In this document: piece by piece, positions 52,666 through 60,837 of the stretch | Layout of the letters: each line of letters opens with the position of its first letter | How positions within the stretch are numbered: position 1 is the first letter of the stretch | From: RYN-230 sp963760405 | GTDB taxonomy: Bacteria > Actinomycetota > Actinomycetes > Streptosporangiales > Streptosporangiaceae | Length of the DNA stretch: 64,000 nt | NCBI GenBank assembly: GCA_963760405.1 | Contig: CAVXCV010000001.1 | Coordinates: 1 to 64,000 of the forward strand | Reading direction: 5' to 3' | Position numbers and translations under genes: made by a program | Notes under the pieces: generated by a model | The model's input: only the letters and a program-made list of their open reading frames with translations | Told to the model about the DNA's origin: nothing | Database searches by the model: none

Positions 52666-55600
52666 TCATGGCGGCCCTCCCGCTCCGGGCGGCGCCGCAT
52701 CCGGCGCCAAAGTGAGCAGGTCACGCAGGTCAGCGGTGGACAGCTCGGTGAGCCAGCTCTCCCCGGTCCCGACGATCCGCTCGGCCAGCGCCTTCTTCTC
52801 CTCGATCATCGCGTCGATCCGCTCCTCCAGCGTGCCCACGCAGACGAACTTGCGTACCTGGACGTCCCGGCGCTGGCCGATCCGGAACGCCCGGTCCGTG
52901 GCCTGATCCTCCACCGCCGGATTCCACCACCGGTCGAAATGGATCACATGGTTGGCGCCGGTCAGATTCAGCCCGGTCCCGCCCGCCTTGAGTGAGAGCA
53001 GGAACACAGCCGGCTCCGCGGCCGCCTGGAACTCGGCGACCAGCGCGTCCCGGGCTTTCTTGGCGGTACCGCCGTGCAGGTACAGCACGGGGCAGCCGAG
53101 CCGGGCGGCCAGGTAGGGCTGGAGCATCCGGCCGAACTCCGCGTACTGGGTGAAGCACAGGGCCTTGTCGCCCTCGGCGATGATCTCGTCGCAGATCTCC
53201 TCCAGCCGGGCCAGCTTGCCGGACCGGCCGGGCAGCCGTGATCCGTCGCCGAGCAGGTGCGCGGGATGGTTACAGACCTGCTTGAGCCGGGCCATGGTGG
53301 CCAGCACCAGACCGCGCCGCTCGATGTCCTGTTCCGCCGACTCGATCCGGGCCATCATGTCGGTGACGGTCGCCTGGTACAGCGACGCCTGCTCCGCCGT
53401 GAGGTTGCACCACACCTTCATCTCGATCTTGTCCGGCAGGTCGGCGATGATCGACCGGTCGGTCTTCACCCGGCGCAGCACGAACGGGCCGGTGAGCCGT
53501 TTCAGCTGGGCCGCTGCATCCTCGTCGGCGTGCCGCTCGACCGGGACCGCGAACCGGGTGCGGAACTTCTCCGCCGCCCCGAGCAGGCCCGGGCTGGCGA
53601 ACTCCATCAGCGACCACAGCTCGCCGAGCCGGTTCTCCACCGGGGTGCCGGTCAGCGCGAGCCGGGACGCCGCGGGCAGCGAGCGGACCGCCCGGGCCTG
53701 CCGGGTGCCCGCGTTCTTGATGTTCTGCGCCTCATCACAGACCACCCGCCGCCAGCTGACCTGGGCCAGCTCGTCACGGTCCCGGGCGGCCACCGCGTAG
53801 CTGGTAATGACCAGGTCGGCGCGGGTCAGCGCCGCCCGCAACTCGTCCCCGGACAGCCGCCCGGCGCCATGATGCACGTGCACGGACAGGTCCGGGGTGA
53901 ACCGCTCCGCCTCCCGCTGCCAGTTGCCGACCAGGGACATGGGGCAGACCAGCAGCGTGGGCCTGGTTTCGTTGCGGATATCCCGGTCATGGGCCAGCAG
54001 CGCCAGTGTCTGCGGTGTCTTACCGAGCCCCATGTCGTCGGCCAGGATCCCGCCGAGCCCCAGGTCACTGAGGAATGCCAGCCAGGCCAGGCCGCGCTCC
54101 TGGTAGGGGCGCAGCTCGCCGCGGAAGGACGGGGGCGCTGGCACGGGCGTGAGGGACCGGTCGGCCTCGCCGGACAGCAGGTCGCCGAGCCAGCCGTCCG
54201 CGGTCGCGGTGACCGGCGGCAGGTCGTCCTCGCCCGTCTGCAGCCCAGCCAGCAGCACATCCCCGGCGCGCATCACCCCTTCCTGGCCGCGCTCGAGGAA
54301 GCGCAGGGCAGCGCGGAGGTTGCGGTCGTCCAGTTCCACCCACTGGCCGCGCAGCCGGACCAGGGGGATCTTGAGCCGGGCCAGCTCAGCCAGTTCAGCC
54401 GGGTCCAGCGTGTCGTCGCCGACCGCCAGGTCGTAGCGGAACTGAACCAGGTCGTCCAGGCCGAACGTGGTGCCACTGGCCGCGCCGCCCGGAGTGCTGG
54501 CCGCGGCGCGGGACCGGGCGGTGAGCTTGAGCCCCAGCCGGGCTTTCCGGGCCCAATCCGGCAGCAGCACCCCGAAACCGGCCCCGGCCAGCAGCGGGCC
54601 GGTTTCCCTGAGGAAGCGGAACGCGCCCGCGGTATCCAGCCCGACCTGGGTGGGTGCGGGGGTGCGCAGGGCGGTATCCAGCTCGCTGAACAGCCGGGCG
54701 GCGCCGCCCAGGCCGGCCAGCAGTTCCTCGTCGGGATGCTGGATCCCGCCGGGTGCCCAGCCGCCGGTGCCCGCCCAGATGTCCGCCGCCGCGAGCATCA
54801 GGCTGGGATCCTCGGTCAACTGCAGCGCGAACTCCACCCGCCAGGACCCGTCGTCCGTGCGGTCCCGCTCGTCCTGCCCGGCTTCCCGCTCCGCGCCGTC
54901 CGCGCCGTACTCGCCGTACTCGTCGTACTGGTCGTCCTCGTCGTCCGGGGCGGGCTCGACCAGCCGGAAGCAGGTCCGGACCGGGCCGGCCGGTGCCTGT
55001 GCCGCGGCCCGCCAGGCCTCCAGTCCGGCGGCGAGCTGAGCCGCCTCGGTCTCGTCCGCGGCGCCCTCGACCGGGACCCGGTCGTCCAGGCCGGTCAGCG
55101 CGGCGGTCCAGCGCTCCGCGACCGGGATGCGGGCGGGCCGGCGGCCGCGGCGCGGCGGGAGCAACGCCCAGCCAGGCTGCTGTGCGTCCAGCCGGGCCCG
55201 GGCCGCGGCGTCGGCCAGCGCCTCCAGCGCCCCGGCGAGCACCACTGCGGGCTGGGTACCCCCGGGCTCGGTCGCCCGGCACAGCGGTGGCATCGCCTCC
55301 GCGAGCCCGGCCGCCCGCCGCGCGTCGTGCCCGGTCAGCACGGGCCGCCAGCGCGCCACCCAGCCATCGCCGTCCGGTACGAGAGCGGGCAGGACGCGAC
55401 CGCGTTCGGCCAGGTCGGCCGCGAACCAGGCCACCGCCGCCCAGTAGACCGCGGACCCGCCGGCGGCCGCCGGGTCCGGGCCCGCGGACGGCTCGCCGGG
55501 GGTGGCCAGGCCGGGGGTGGCCAGGACGTCCAGCGGGGCCAGGATGCCCAGCGCGGCCGCGGGCTCGAAGGCCAGGGCCGGTACCCGCCAGCAGCTGAGC

Positions 55601-55920
55601 GTGGTCCGCCGCCCCGCGCCCGCGGGCTCCTCCCCGGCGGAGGGCCTGACCAGCTCGGGCGCTGCCTGCGGGCCATCTGCCCCCGAGGGCAGCCACAGGG
55701 CCAGCTCATCCCCGGCCGCTTTCCTGGCCAGGTCGCCGGGCGTTTCACCGAAGGCGGCGAGCGTTCCCGCGAGGACGTCGGGATCCGCTGCGAACGGATG
55801 CGGCCGGGGGGCGCGGGACGGCCGCCCGCCCGGAGGCGGCATCACACTGGCCGGGAGCTGCGCATCTTCCGCCCACAGGCAGAGCGCGCCGCGCGCCCAG
55901 ATCCCATGGATGACTAGCAT
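52666..55920 (-). CDS. SNF2-family helicase
   Basis: The 1084-residue product has an N-terminal SNF2-associated region and a C-terminal helicase core. Motifs: I LADDMGLGKTPQTLALL (about 630), II VCDEAQNIKN (about 728), IV-VI including YLHGGTAKKARDALV, LLSLKAGGTGLNLTGANHV and DRAFRIGQRRDVQVRKFV. Start ATG 55920 reads MLVIHGIWARGALCLWAED, which fits relatives; GGGGAG lies about eight bases upstream, and the longer frame to 56106 is not used. An acidic run DDEDDQYDEYGEYG sits mid-protein. Swi2/Snf2 ATPases remodel DNA-protein complexes; the bacterial partner with a SWIM protein is of unknown use. Confidence 0.92.
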   Translation of the reverse strand: MLVIHGIWARGALCLWAEDAQLPASVMPPPGGRPSRAPRPHPFAADPDVLAGTLAAFGETPGDLARKAAGDELALWLPSGADGPQAAPELVRPSAGEEPAGAGRRTTLSCWRVPALAFEPAAALGILAPLDVLATPGLATPGEPSAGPDPAAAGGSAVYWAAVAWFAADLAERGRVLPALVPDGDGWVARWRPVLTGHDARRAAGLAEAMPPLCRATEPGGTQPAVVLAGALEALADAAARARLDAQQPGWALLPPRRGRRPARIPVAERWTAALTGLDDRVPVEGAADETEAAQLAAGLEAWRAAAQAPAGPVRTCFRLVEPAPDDEDDQYDEYGEYGADGAEREAGQDERDRTDDGSWRVEFALQLTEDPSLMLAAADIWAGTGGWAPGGIQHPDEELLAGLGGAARLFSELDTALRTPAPTQVGLDTAGAFRFLRETGPLLAGAGFGVLLPDWARKARLGLKLTARSRAAASTPGGAASGTTFGLDDLVQFRYDLAVGDDTLDPAELAELARLKIPLVRLRGQWVELDDRNLRAALRFLERGQEGVMRAGDVLLAGLQTGEDDLPPVTATADGWLGDLLSGEADRSLTPVPAPPSFRGELRPYQERGLAWLAFLSDLGLGGILADDMGLGKTPQTLALLAHDRDIRNETRPTLLVCPMSLVGNWQREAERFTPDLSVHVHHGAGRLSGDELRAALTRADLVITSYAVAARDRDELAQVSWRRVVCDEAQNIKNAGTRQARAVRSLPAASRLALTGTPVENRLGELWSLMEFASPGLLGAAEKFRTRFAVPVERHADEDAAAQLKRLTGPFVLRRVKTDRSIIADLPDKIEMKVWCNLTAEQASLYQATVTDMMARIESAEQDIERRGLVLATMARLKQVCNHPAHLLGDGSRLPGRSGKLARLEEICDEIIAEGDKALCFTQYAEFGRMLQPYLAARLGCPVLYLHGGTAKKARDALVAEFQAAAEPAVFLLSLKAGGTGLNLTGANHVIHFDRWWNPAVEDQATDRAFRIGQRRDVQVRKFVCVGTLEERIDAMIEEKKALAERIVGTGESWLTELSTADLRDLLTLAPDAAPPGAGGPP

Positions 55921-56161
55921 TCCAGCGCTCCCCGCAGGCACACCACTGGCCGACTGGGCCGGCCGCAGCTTCGTTTCCCTCACGCTAGCAACCGGCAGCG
56001 ACAGCGGATGCGGGAAACAGCCCGGGGTGGCCCCGCCATCGCTCACGCCGCCGCGGCGGCGTCCCGCGCGTGCACATCTGCACCACGGTCCTGGGATCAC
56101 CGCCAAGACCCTGGCTTCATGATCTCAAGGAGTTCCCGGCGCCAGCGGAATCCCCGGGCCG

Positions 56162-56716
56162 GTGCCCGGGTTGCACGATCACGTGATCGTGCGTGCTGTG
56201 CTGCCTGGTGAACTGCCCGCCGTCGGTGACCTCCGGGTGGCCGCCTACACAGCGGGTGACTTCCTGTCGGACGAGTCCTACTACACCGAGACGCTGCGCA
56301 CGCTGGGCGCGGACGGAACGGGCGAGGTACTCGCCGCCGTGCTGGAACCGGACCCCCGGCCGGCCAGCCGCGCGGACCTCTTGGGCACGGTCATGCTGCA
56401 ATGGTGGCCGGACGGCGGCCACGTAGCGCAGTCCGCTGACGAGGCCGAGATACGCGCGCTGGCTGTCGATCCGCAGGCCCAGGGCCGCGGGGTGGGCCGG
56501 GCCCTGCTCCGCGCGGCCGCCGAGCGGGCCGTGGCCGCCGGGGCCTGCCGCCTGGTGCTGTGCACCCAGCCGACGATGCTGGCGGCACAGCGCCTGTACG
56601 TGTCTGAGGGCTACCGCCGGCTGCCGGATCGCGACTGGTCACCGGTTCCGGGATTCACCCTGCTGGCCTACGGCCGCGCCCTGGCCGTGCCGTCCGGTCC
56701 GGACGGTCAGGGCTGA
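56162..56716 (+). CDS. GNAT-family N-acetyltransferase
   Basis: The 184-residue product shows the GNAT core IRALAVDPQAQGRGVGRALLRAA with the Q-x-x-G-x-G acetyl-CoA loop, and LCTQPTMLAAQRLYVSEGYRRLPDRDW. The acceptor is unknown. The start is uncertain: GTG 56162, 56183 and 56189 are all in frame and none has a ribosome site; a perfect 20-base palindrome covers 56173-56192. Its stop codon lies inside a 37-base repeat array shared with the convergent gene. Confidence 0.88.
   Translation: MPGLHDHVIVRAVLPGELPAVGDLRVAAYTAGDFLSDESYYTETLRTLGADGTGEVLAAVLEPDPRPASRADLLGTVMLQWWPDGGHVAQSADEAEIRALAVDPQAQGRGVGRALLRAAAERAVAAGACRLVLCTQPTMLAAQRLYVSEGYRRLPDRDWSPVPGFTLLAYGRALAVPSGPDGQG
56173..56192. promoter_or_regulatory. 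Perfect 20-bp palindrome at the acetyltransferase start
   Basis: GCACGATCACGTGATCGTGC is its own complement over 20 bases. It overlaps the possible start codons of the acetyltransferase gene, so a regulator binding here would block initiation or transcription. Confidence 0.5.
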
Positions 56717-56825
56717 TCCGGCCGACCGGGCTGATCCGGACGGTCAGGGCTGATCCGGCCGACCGGGCTGATCCGGACGGTCAGGGCTGATCCGGCCGAC
56801 CGGGCTGATCCGGACGGTCAGGCTG
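56701..56825. repeat. 37-bp tandem repeat, three full copies
   Basis: Identical 37-base units start at 56701, 56738 and 56775, with a partial fourth copy from 56812. Because 37 is not a multiple of three, each copy is read in a different frame. The stop codons of both convergent genes fall inside the array (56714-56716 and 56781-56783). Confidence 0.95.
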
Positions 56826-57113
56826 ACCCGGGGCGTCCGGGCCGCTGGCGTCGTCGCTCGTCGTACCGGCGTCCTCGCTGGTGCTCGCCTCCGCGCCGCC
56901 CGCCGCAGCCTTCTGGCTGGCCCGGAACGCGGCCAGGCCGGGCCGCGGCGGCTTGGCGGGGCGGGCCGGGGCGTTCGGCGCGATCTTGTTCAGCTGCTTG
57001 TTCAGCGAGCGGAACAGGAAGTACAGCGCGAGGCCCATCCCGGCGACAACGAGGAAGCCCAGCAGCCCCGGGGTGACGGAGTCCGCCGCAACGCTGGCCG
57101 CCAGGTCCGTCAC
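56781..57113 (-). CDS. Small single-pass membrane protein coupled to mca
   Basis: The 110-residue product has one membrane helix (PGLLGFLVVAGMGLALYFLF, about 15-34), then a basic juxtamembrane part RSLNKQLNKIAPNAPARPAKPPRP and a low-complexity acidic and Pro-rich tail whose end is made by the 37-base repeat. Small membrane proteins of this kind follow mca in Streptomyces-like genomes. The start is GTG 57113, overlapping the mca TGA as GTGA; the frame is open to 57161 but that part is inside mca. Function unknown. Confidence 0.8.
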   Translation of the reverse strand: MTDLAASVAADSVTPGLLGFLVVAGMGLALYFLFRSLNKQLNKIAPNAPARPAKPPRPGLAAFRASQKAAAGGAEASTSEDAGTTSDDASGPDAPGQPDRPDQPGRPDQP

Positions 57114-58069
57114 AGGCTCACCCTCTCCCGCACCCCGGCGAAAAGGTCGTCCTCGGGGCATTCGGTGTCCACTACCGACCTGGCTAGATGATAATCCTCG
57201 GTCGGCCAGGCCGCGCGCTGCACCTCGGCCGGGCAGGCGAACCAGGAACCGTCCGGGTCGATCTGGGTGGCGTGCGCCAGCAGCGCCTGATCCCGGATGG
57301 AGAAATAGTCACCACAGGTCACCCGGGTGGTGATGGCCATCGGCGGCCGCTCAGCGGCCCGCTCCTCCCAGCGTTCGAACCACTCGGTATACGGGGATTC
57401 CAGGCCACGCCGCAGCATTTCCTCGTGCAGGGCGGCGAACCGGTCCTTATGGAAGGTCGCGAAGTAATAAAGCTTGAGCGGCTGCCAGGGATCCCCGGTC
57501 CCGGCATACCGGTCGGGGTCAGCCGCGGCCTCGAAAGCCTCCACTGCTACCTGGTGGGCCTTGATGTGGTCCGGGTGCGGGTAGCCGCCCCGCTCGTCAT
57601 AGGTCAGCAGCACGTGCGGGCGGAATTCCCGGACCGCGCGGACCAGCGGCTCGGCCGCGGCTTCCAGCGGCTGCACGGCGAAACAGCCCTCGGGCAGCGG
57701 CGGCAGCGGGTCACCCTCGGGCAGCCCGGAATCCACGAAGCCGAGGAACTGCTGCTGCACGCCGAGGATCTCGCGGGCCCGGGCCATCTCCTCGCGGCGG
57801 ATACGGGCCAGGTTGGCCCGGACCTCGGGCCGTTCCATGGCCTTGTTCAGGATGTCGCCACGCTCGCCACCGGTGAGCGTGGCGACCAGCACCTCCACGC
57901 CTTCCCGGACATACCGGGCCATGGTGGCCGCGCCCTTGCTCGACTCGTCATCAGGGTGGGCGTGCACGGCCATCAGCCGCAATGCGGCGGGCGGCGCCGC
58001 TCCTGTGCTGGGCGCGATAGGCGCGTTTCCGGGACCCTGCGCTCCGGCCGCGCCGTGCCGGTCATTCAT
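57110..58069 (-). CDS. mca: Mycothiol S-conjugate amidase
   Basis: Mca cleaves mycothiol adducts of toxins and antibiotics, releasing a mercapturic acid for export. The 319-residue product is a PIG-L/LmbE-type zinc deacetylase with AHPDDESS (ligands His38 and Asp41), the third ligand in GGYPHPDHIKAHQVAVEAF, TGGERGDILN and LYYFATFHKDRF. These features fit Mca better than the related MshB. ATG 58069 was preferred over ATG 58099; neither has a ribosome site, and relatives begin only a few residues before the RLMAVHAHPDDE strand. Confidence 0.93.
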   Translation of the reverse strand: MNDRHGAAGAQGPGNAPIAPSTGAAPPAALRLMAVHAHPDDESSKGAATMARYVREGVEVLVATLTGGERGDILNKAMERPEVRANLARIRREEMARAREILGVQQQFLGFVDSGLPEGDPLPPLPEGCFAVQPLEAAAEPLVRAVREFRPHVLLTYDERGGYPHPDHIKAHQVAVEAFEAAADPDRYAGTGDPWQPLKLYYFATFHKDRFAALHEEMLRRGLESPYTEWFERWEERAAERPPMAITTRVTCGDYFSIRDQALLAHATQIDPDGSWFACPAEVQRAAWPTEDYHLARSVVDTECPEDDLFAGVRERVSL

Positions 58070-58375
58070 GGCGGGTGACAAGCGAAATCCCCTCAGCATC
58101 AGGAGTAAAAGGTGGTCAGGCGGACGTGGCTGCGGTGCTTGCCCGGCGGCCGCGGACCCGCCGACAGGTCATTGTGCAGGACAACACGCTGGCGCTGCGA
58201 CGACATTCCCGTATCGTGGCGTCCTTGTGCTAGCTGGCAGGCGGTCAGCACGAAGGGAGACACTCATCTGACGCGACGTACTTGTCCCGCCTTGTTAGCC
58301 TGAAAGGATTACCCCCGAGGAGCCGCGCAGGGCTCCGGCGGATGTCAGCGTCCGCCCTGCACGCAAGGAGTATCC
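58070..58375. other. Divergent gap with hairpins in the greA leader
   Basis: No gene is supported in this 306-base gap. Near its right end two short stems follow each other: GGAGCC/GGCTCC (58319-58336) and GGCGGA/TCCGCC (58337-58356), just before the greA ribosome site. They would fold in the greA leader RNA; a regulatory role is only a possibility. Confidence 0.45.
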
Positions 58376-58876
58376 GTGACCGAGACTCACAACGACAGCG
58401 TCACCTGGCTCACCCAGGAGGCGCACGACCGGCTGAAGTCGGAGCTGGACTATCTCTCGGGCCCGGGGCGTGTCGAGATCGCAAAGAAGATCGAGGCCGC
58501 CCGGGAAGAGGGCGACCTGCGCGAGAACGGCGGGTACCACGCCGCCAAAGAGGAGCAGGGAAAGCAGGAGGGGCGGATCATCCAGCTGCAGCACATCCTG
58601 CTGAACGCCCGCGTCGGCGACCCGCCGCGCACGGACGGCGTGGTCGGCCCGGGCATGACGGTGACGGTCCGGTTCGACGGCGATGACGAGGAAGTCACGT
58701 TCCTGCTGGCGTCACGTGAGGAAAGCGGCTCGCCCATTGACGTGTACTCCCCGCGGTCACCGCTGGGCGCCGCGATATCCGGCAAGAAGATCGGCGAGAC
58801 CGCGACGTACACGCTGCCGAACGGCCGCTCGGCCACGGTCGAGATCCTCGAGGCGGTCCCCTACGTGGGCAACTAG
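58376..58876 (+). CDS. greA: Transcription elongation factor GreA
   Basis: GreA binds the RNA polymerase secondary channel and stimulates cleavage of backtracked RNA. The 166-residue product has the N-terminal coiled coil with WLTQEAHDRLKSELDYL and AREEGDLRENGGYHAAKEEQG, where the acidic tip residues (GDLREN) coordinate the catalytic metal, and the C-terminal FKBP-like domain with SPLGAAISGKKIGETATYTLPNG. GTG 58376 has AAGGAG seven bases upstream. It is divergent from mca and followed by a terminator. Confidence 0.96.
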   Translation: MTETHNDSVTWLTQEAHDRLKSELDYLSGPGRVEIAKKIEAAREEGDLRENGGYHAAKEEQGKQEGRIIQLQHILLNARVGDPPRTDGVVGPGMTVTVRFDGDDEEVTFLLASREESGSPIDVYSPRSPLGAAISGKKIGETATYTLPNGRSATVEILEAVPYVGN

Positions 58877-58880
58877 CCAG

Positions 58881-58912
58881 CCGCCCGCTTGCCGCACCGG
58901 GCCAGCGGGCGG
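58881..58912 (+). terminator. greA terminator
   Basis: CCGCCCGCT (58881-58889) pairs perfectly with AGCGGGCGG (58904-58912) with a 14-base loop, five bases after the greA stop. There is no T-run, as is common in GC-rich actinobacteria. Confidence 0.7.
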
Positions 58913-59052
58913 ATACCGGAGCCGGATACCGGAACAGCGCGGGGCGTGGCGCTCCTGGCGGAGCGCTCATGCACCGCGCTGCTCTGTTGCCGGGGTGACC
59001 CCGCGGAGCGAGCGTTACCGGGGTGACCCGCGGAGCCCGCGGGCCGGGCCGG

Positions 59053-60705
59053 TCAGGCCACGAGCTCCGCGGCCGGCTGCTCCGCGGCCGCGGCCCGGCC
59101 GCGCAGCGGAACCTCCTTGATGAACCAGGTCAGCGCGAAGGCCAGGACAGTGGCCGGGACCGCCCACAGGAACACGCCCTGGACCGCGTGCGCGATCGCG
59201 TAGAACACATCGTGCTTGACCTGGGCGGGCAGCTGCTGCACCGTGGCCGGGTTGAACTGGCCGCCGCTGACCGCGATGTGCACGCCCGGCGAGACCGCGC
59301 TCAGTGAGTCCTGCAGCCGCCGGGCGAAGATGGCCCCGAACGCGGACACCCCGATCGCCCCGCCGATCTGCTGGAAGAACAGCCGCGAGCTGCTCGCCAC
59401 GCCGATGTCCCGGGGCTCCACGCTGTTCTGCGCGAGCAGCGTGGTCGTCTGCATGAGGAACCCCATGCCCAGCCCGAGCACCACCATGAACAGGGCCGAG
59501 GTGACCCGGGAGGTGTTCACGCCGAGCATGGACAGCAGGTACATGCCCAGAGCCATGCCCCCGGAGCCGAGGATCGGCAGCGCCCGGTACCGGCCGGTGC
59601 GGGTGGTCAGCTGCCCGGCGATCAGCGAGGTGATCATCACCCCGACCATCATGGGCGTCAGCAACAGCCCGCTGATGGTCGGCGAGGCGCCCTGCACCGT
59701 CTGCTGGTAGAGCGGCAGGAAGGTGATCGCGCCGAACATGGCCAGCCCGGTCAGGAAGCTGAGCGATGAGACGAGCGAGAAGTTGCGGTTGCGGAAGATG
59801 TGCAGCGGCAAGATCGGCTCGGCCGCGCGCCCCTCGACCATGCCGAACGCGCCCAGGCTGATGATGGCCAGCGCGATCAGCCCGAGGATCTGCCCTGAGC
59901 CCCAGCGGTACTCGGTCCCACCCCAGGTGGAGACCAGCACGATCGCGGTGGTGGCCACCGCGAGCAGCGCCGCGCCGAGATAGTCCACCCGGTGCTCCAC
60001 CCGGCGGCGGGGCAGGTGCAGCGTGGCCGCCAGGTAACCCAGCGCAGCCCCGCCGATGGGCAGGTTGATGTAGAAGATCCAGCGCCACGAGAACGTGTCC
60101 GTGATGAAGCCGCCGAGCAGCGGGCCGCCAATGGTGGCGATCATCATCACCGCCATGATGTAGCCCATGTACTGGCCCCGCTCGCGGGGCGAGACGAGAT
60201 CCCCGATGATCGCGATGGCGCTGACCATCAGGCCGCCGGCGCCGAGGCCCTGGATGGCCCGGAAGACGATCAGCTCACCCATCGACTGGGACAGCCCGGC
60301 CAGCGCCGAACCGACCAGGAAGATCACGATGGCGGTCATGAACAGCCGCTTGCGGCCGTACATGTCGCCGAGCTTGCCGTACAGCGGGGTGGTGATGGTG
60401 GACGCCAGCACGTAGGCAGTCACCACCCAGGACAGGTGCGCGACACCGCCGAGGCTGCCCACGATCCGGGGCAGCGCGGTACCGACGATCAGCTGGTCGA
60501 GCATGGCGAGCATGATCGCGAGCAGCAGCCCGGGCAGCACGACCAGGACCTCCCGGCGCAGCCCGATGCTCGGGTCCCCGGCCGCGCCCGGCTGGGTGGC
60601 CGCACTGGCCGAGCCGGGTGCGGAGCCGCCCGCCCGTGCTGACGCGCCCGGCGCCGGGACGTCCCCCGCTGCTGCGCCAGGGCCTGGAGCAGATGCGTCT
60701 GCCAT
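59053..60705 (-). CDS. DHA2-type MFS multidrug exporter (EmrB/QacA family)
   Basis: The 550-residue product has 14 predicted membrane helices. Diagnostic parts are LDQLIVGTALPRIVGSLGG (motif D1), LYGKLGDMYGRKRLFM (motif A) and GGPLLGGFITDTFSWRWIFYINLPIG (motif C, drug:proton antiporters). The first 40 residues are Ala/Gly/Pro-rich. Start ATG 60705 has GGGGAG seven bases upstream and is preferred over ATG 60726. It is divergent from a TetR regulator, and a promoter with an adjoining inverted motif lies between them. The substrate is unknown. Confidence 0.93.
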   Translation of the reverse strand: MADASAPGPGAAAGDVPAPGASARAGGSAPGSASAATQPGAAGDPSIGLRREVLVVLPGLLLAIMLAMLDQLIVGTALPRIVGSLGGVAHLSWVVTAYVLASTITTPLYGKLGDMYGRKRLFMTAIVIFLVGSALAGLSQSMGELIVFRAIQGLGAGGLMVSAIAIIGDLVSPRERGQYMGYIMAVMMIATIGGPLLGGFITDTFSWRWIFYINLPIGGAALGYLAATLHLPRRRVEHRVDYLGAALLAVATTAIVLVSTWGGTEYRWGSGQILGLIALAIISLGAFGMVEGRAAEPILPLHIFRNRNFSLVSSLSFLTGLAMFGAITFLPLYQQTVQGASPTISGLLLTPMMVGVMITSLIAGQLTTRTGRYRALPILGSGGMALGMYLLSMLGVNTSRVTSALFMVVLGLGMGFLMQTTTLLAQNSVEPRDIGVASSSRLFFQQIGGAIGVSAFGAIFARRLQDSLSAVSPGVHIAVSGGQFNPATVQQLPAQVKHDVFYAIAHAVQGVFLWAVPATVLAFALTWFIKEVPLRGRAAAAEQPAAELVA

Positions 60706-60729
60706 CGCGGACTCCCCGACCTTCATCGC

Positions 60730-60804
60730 AACTTACCTGCCGACCGGCTAGTATCACGGTCAGGGCCAGCGTAGGAGGCCAGCTAACCGGCCGTCAAGTA
60801 AGTT
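60730..60804 (-). promoter_or_regulatory. Exporter promoter with inverted AACTTAC/GTAAGTT motifs
   Basis: On the minus strand TTGACG (60797-60792) and TACGCT (60773-60768) are separated by 18 bases and point to the exporter gene. GTAAGTT (60798-60804) abuts the -35, and its complement AACTTAC (60730-60736) lies downstream by the start codon. They are plausible sites for the divergent TetR protein. Confidence 0.55.
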
Positions 60805-60837
60805 TAGCGGGAGGCGGAACGCCAAGTATGCAGGACG

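Noticed and set aside
53257..55917. 886-codon plus-strand frame opposite the SNF2 helicase
   Set aside because: The helicase motifs are all on the minus strand; the opposite frame is a high-GC shadow without domains.
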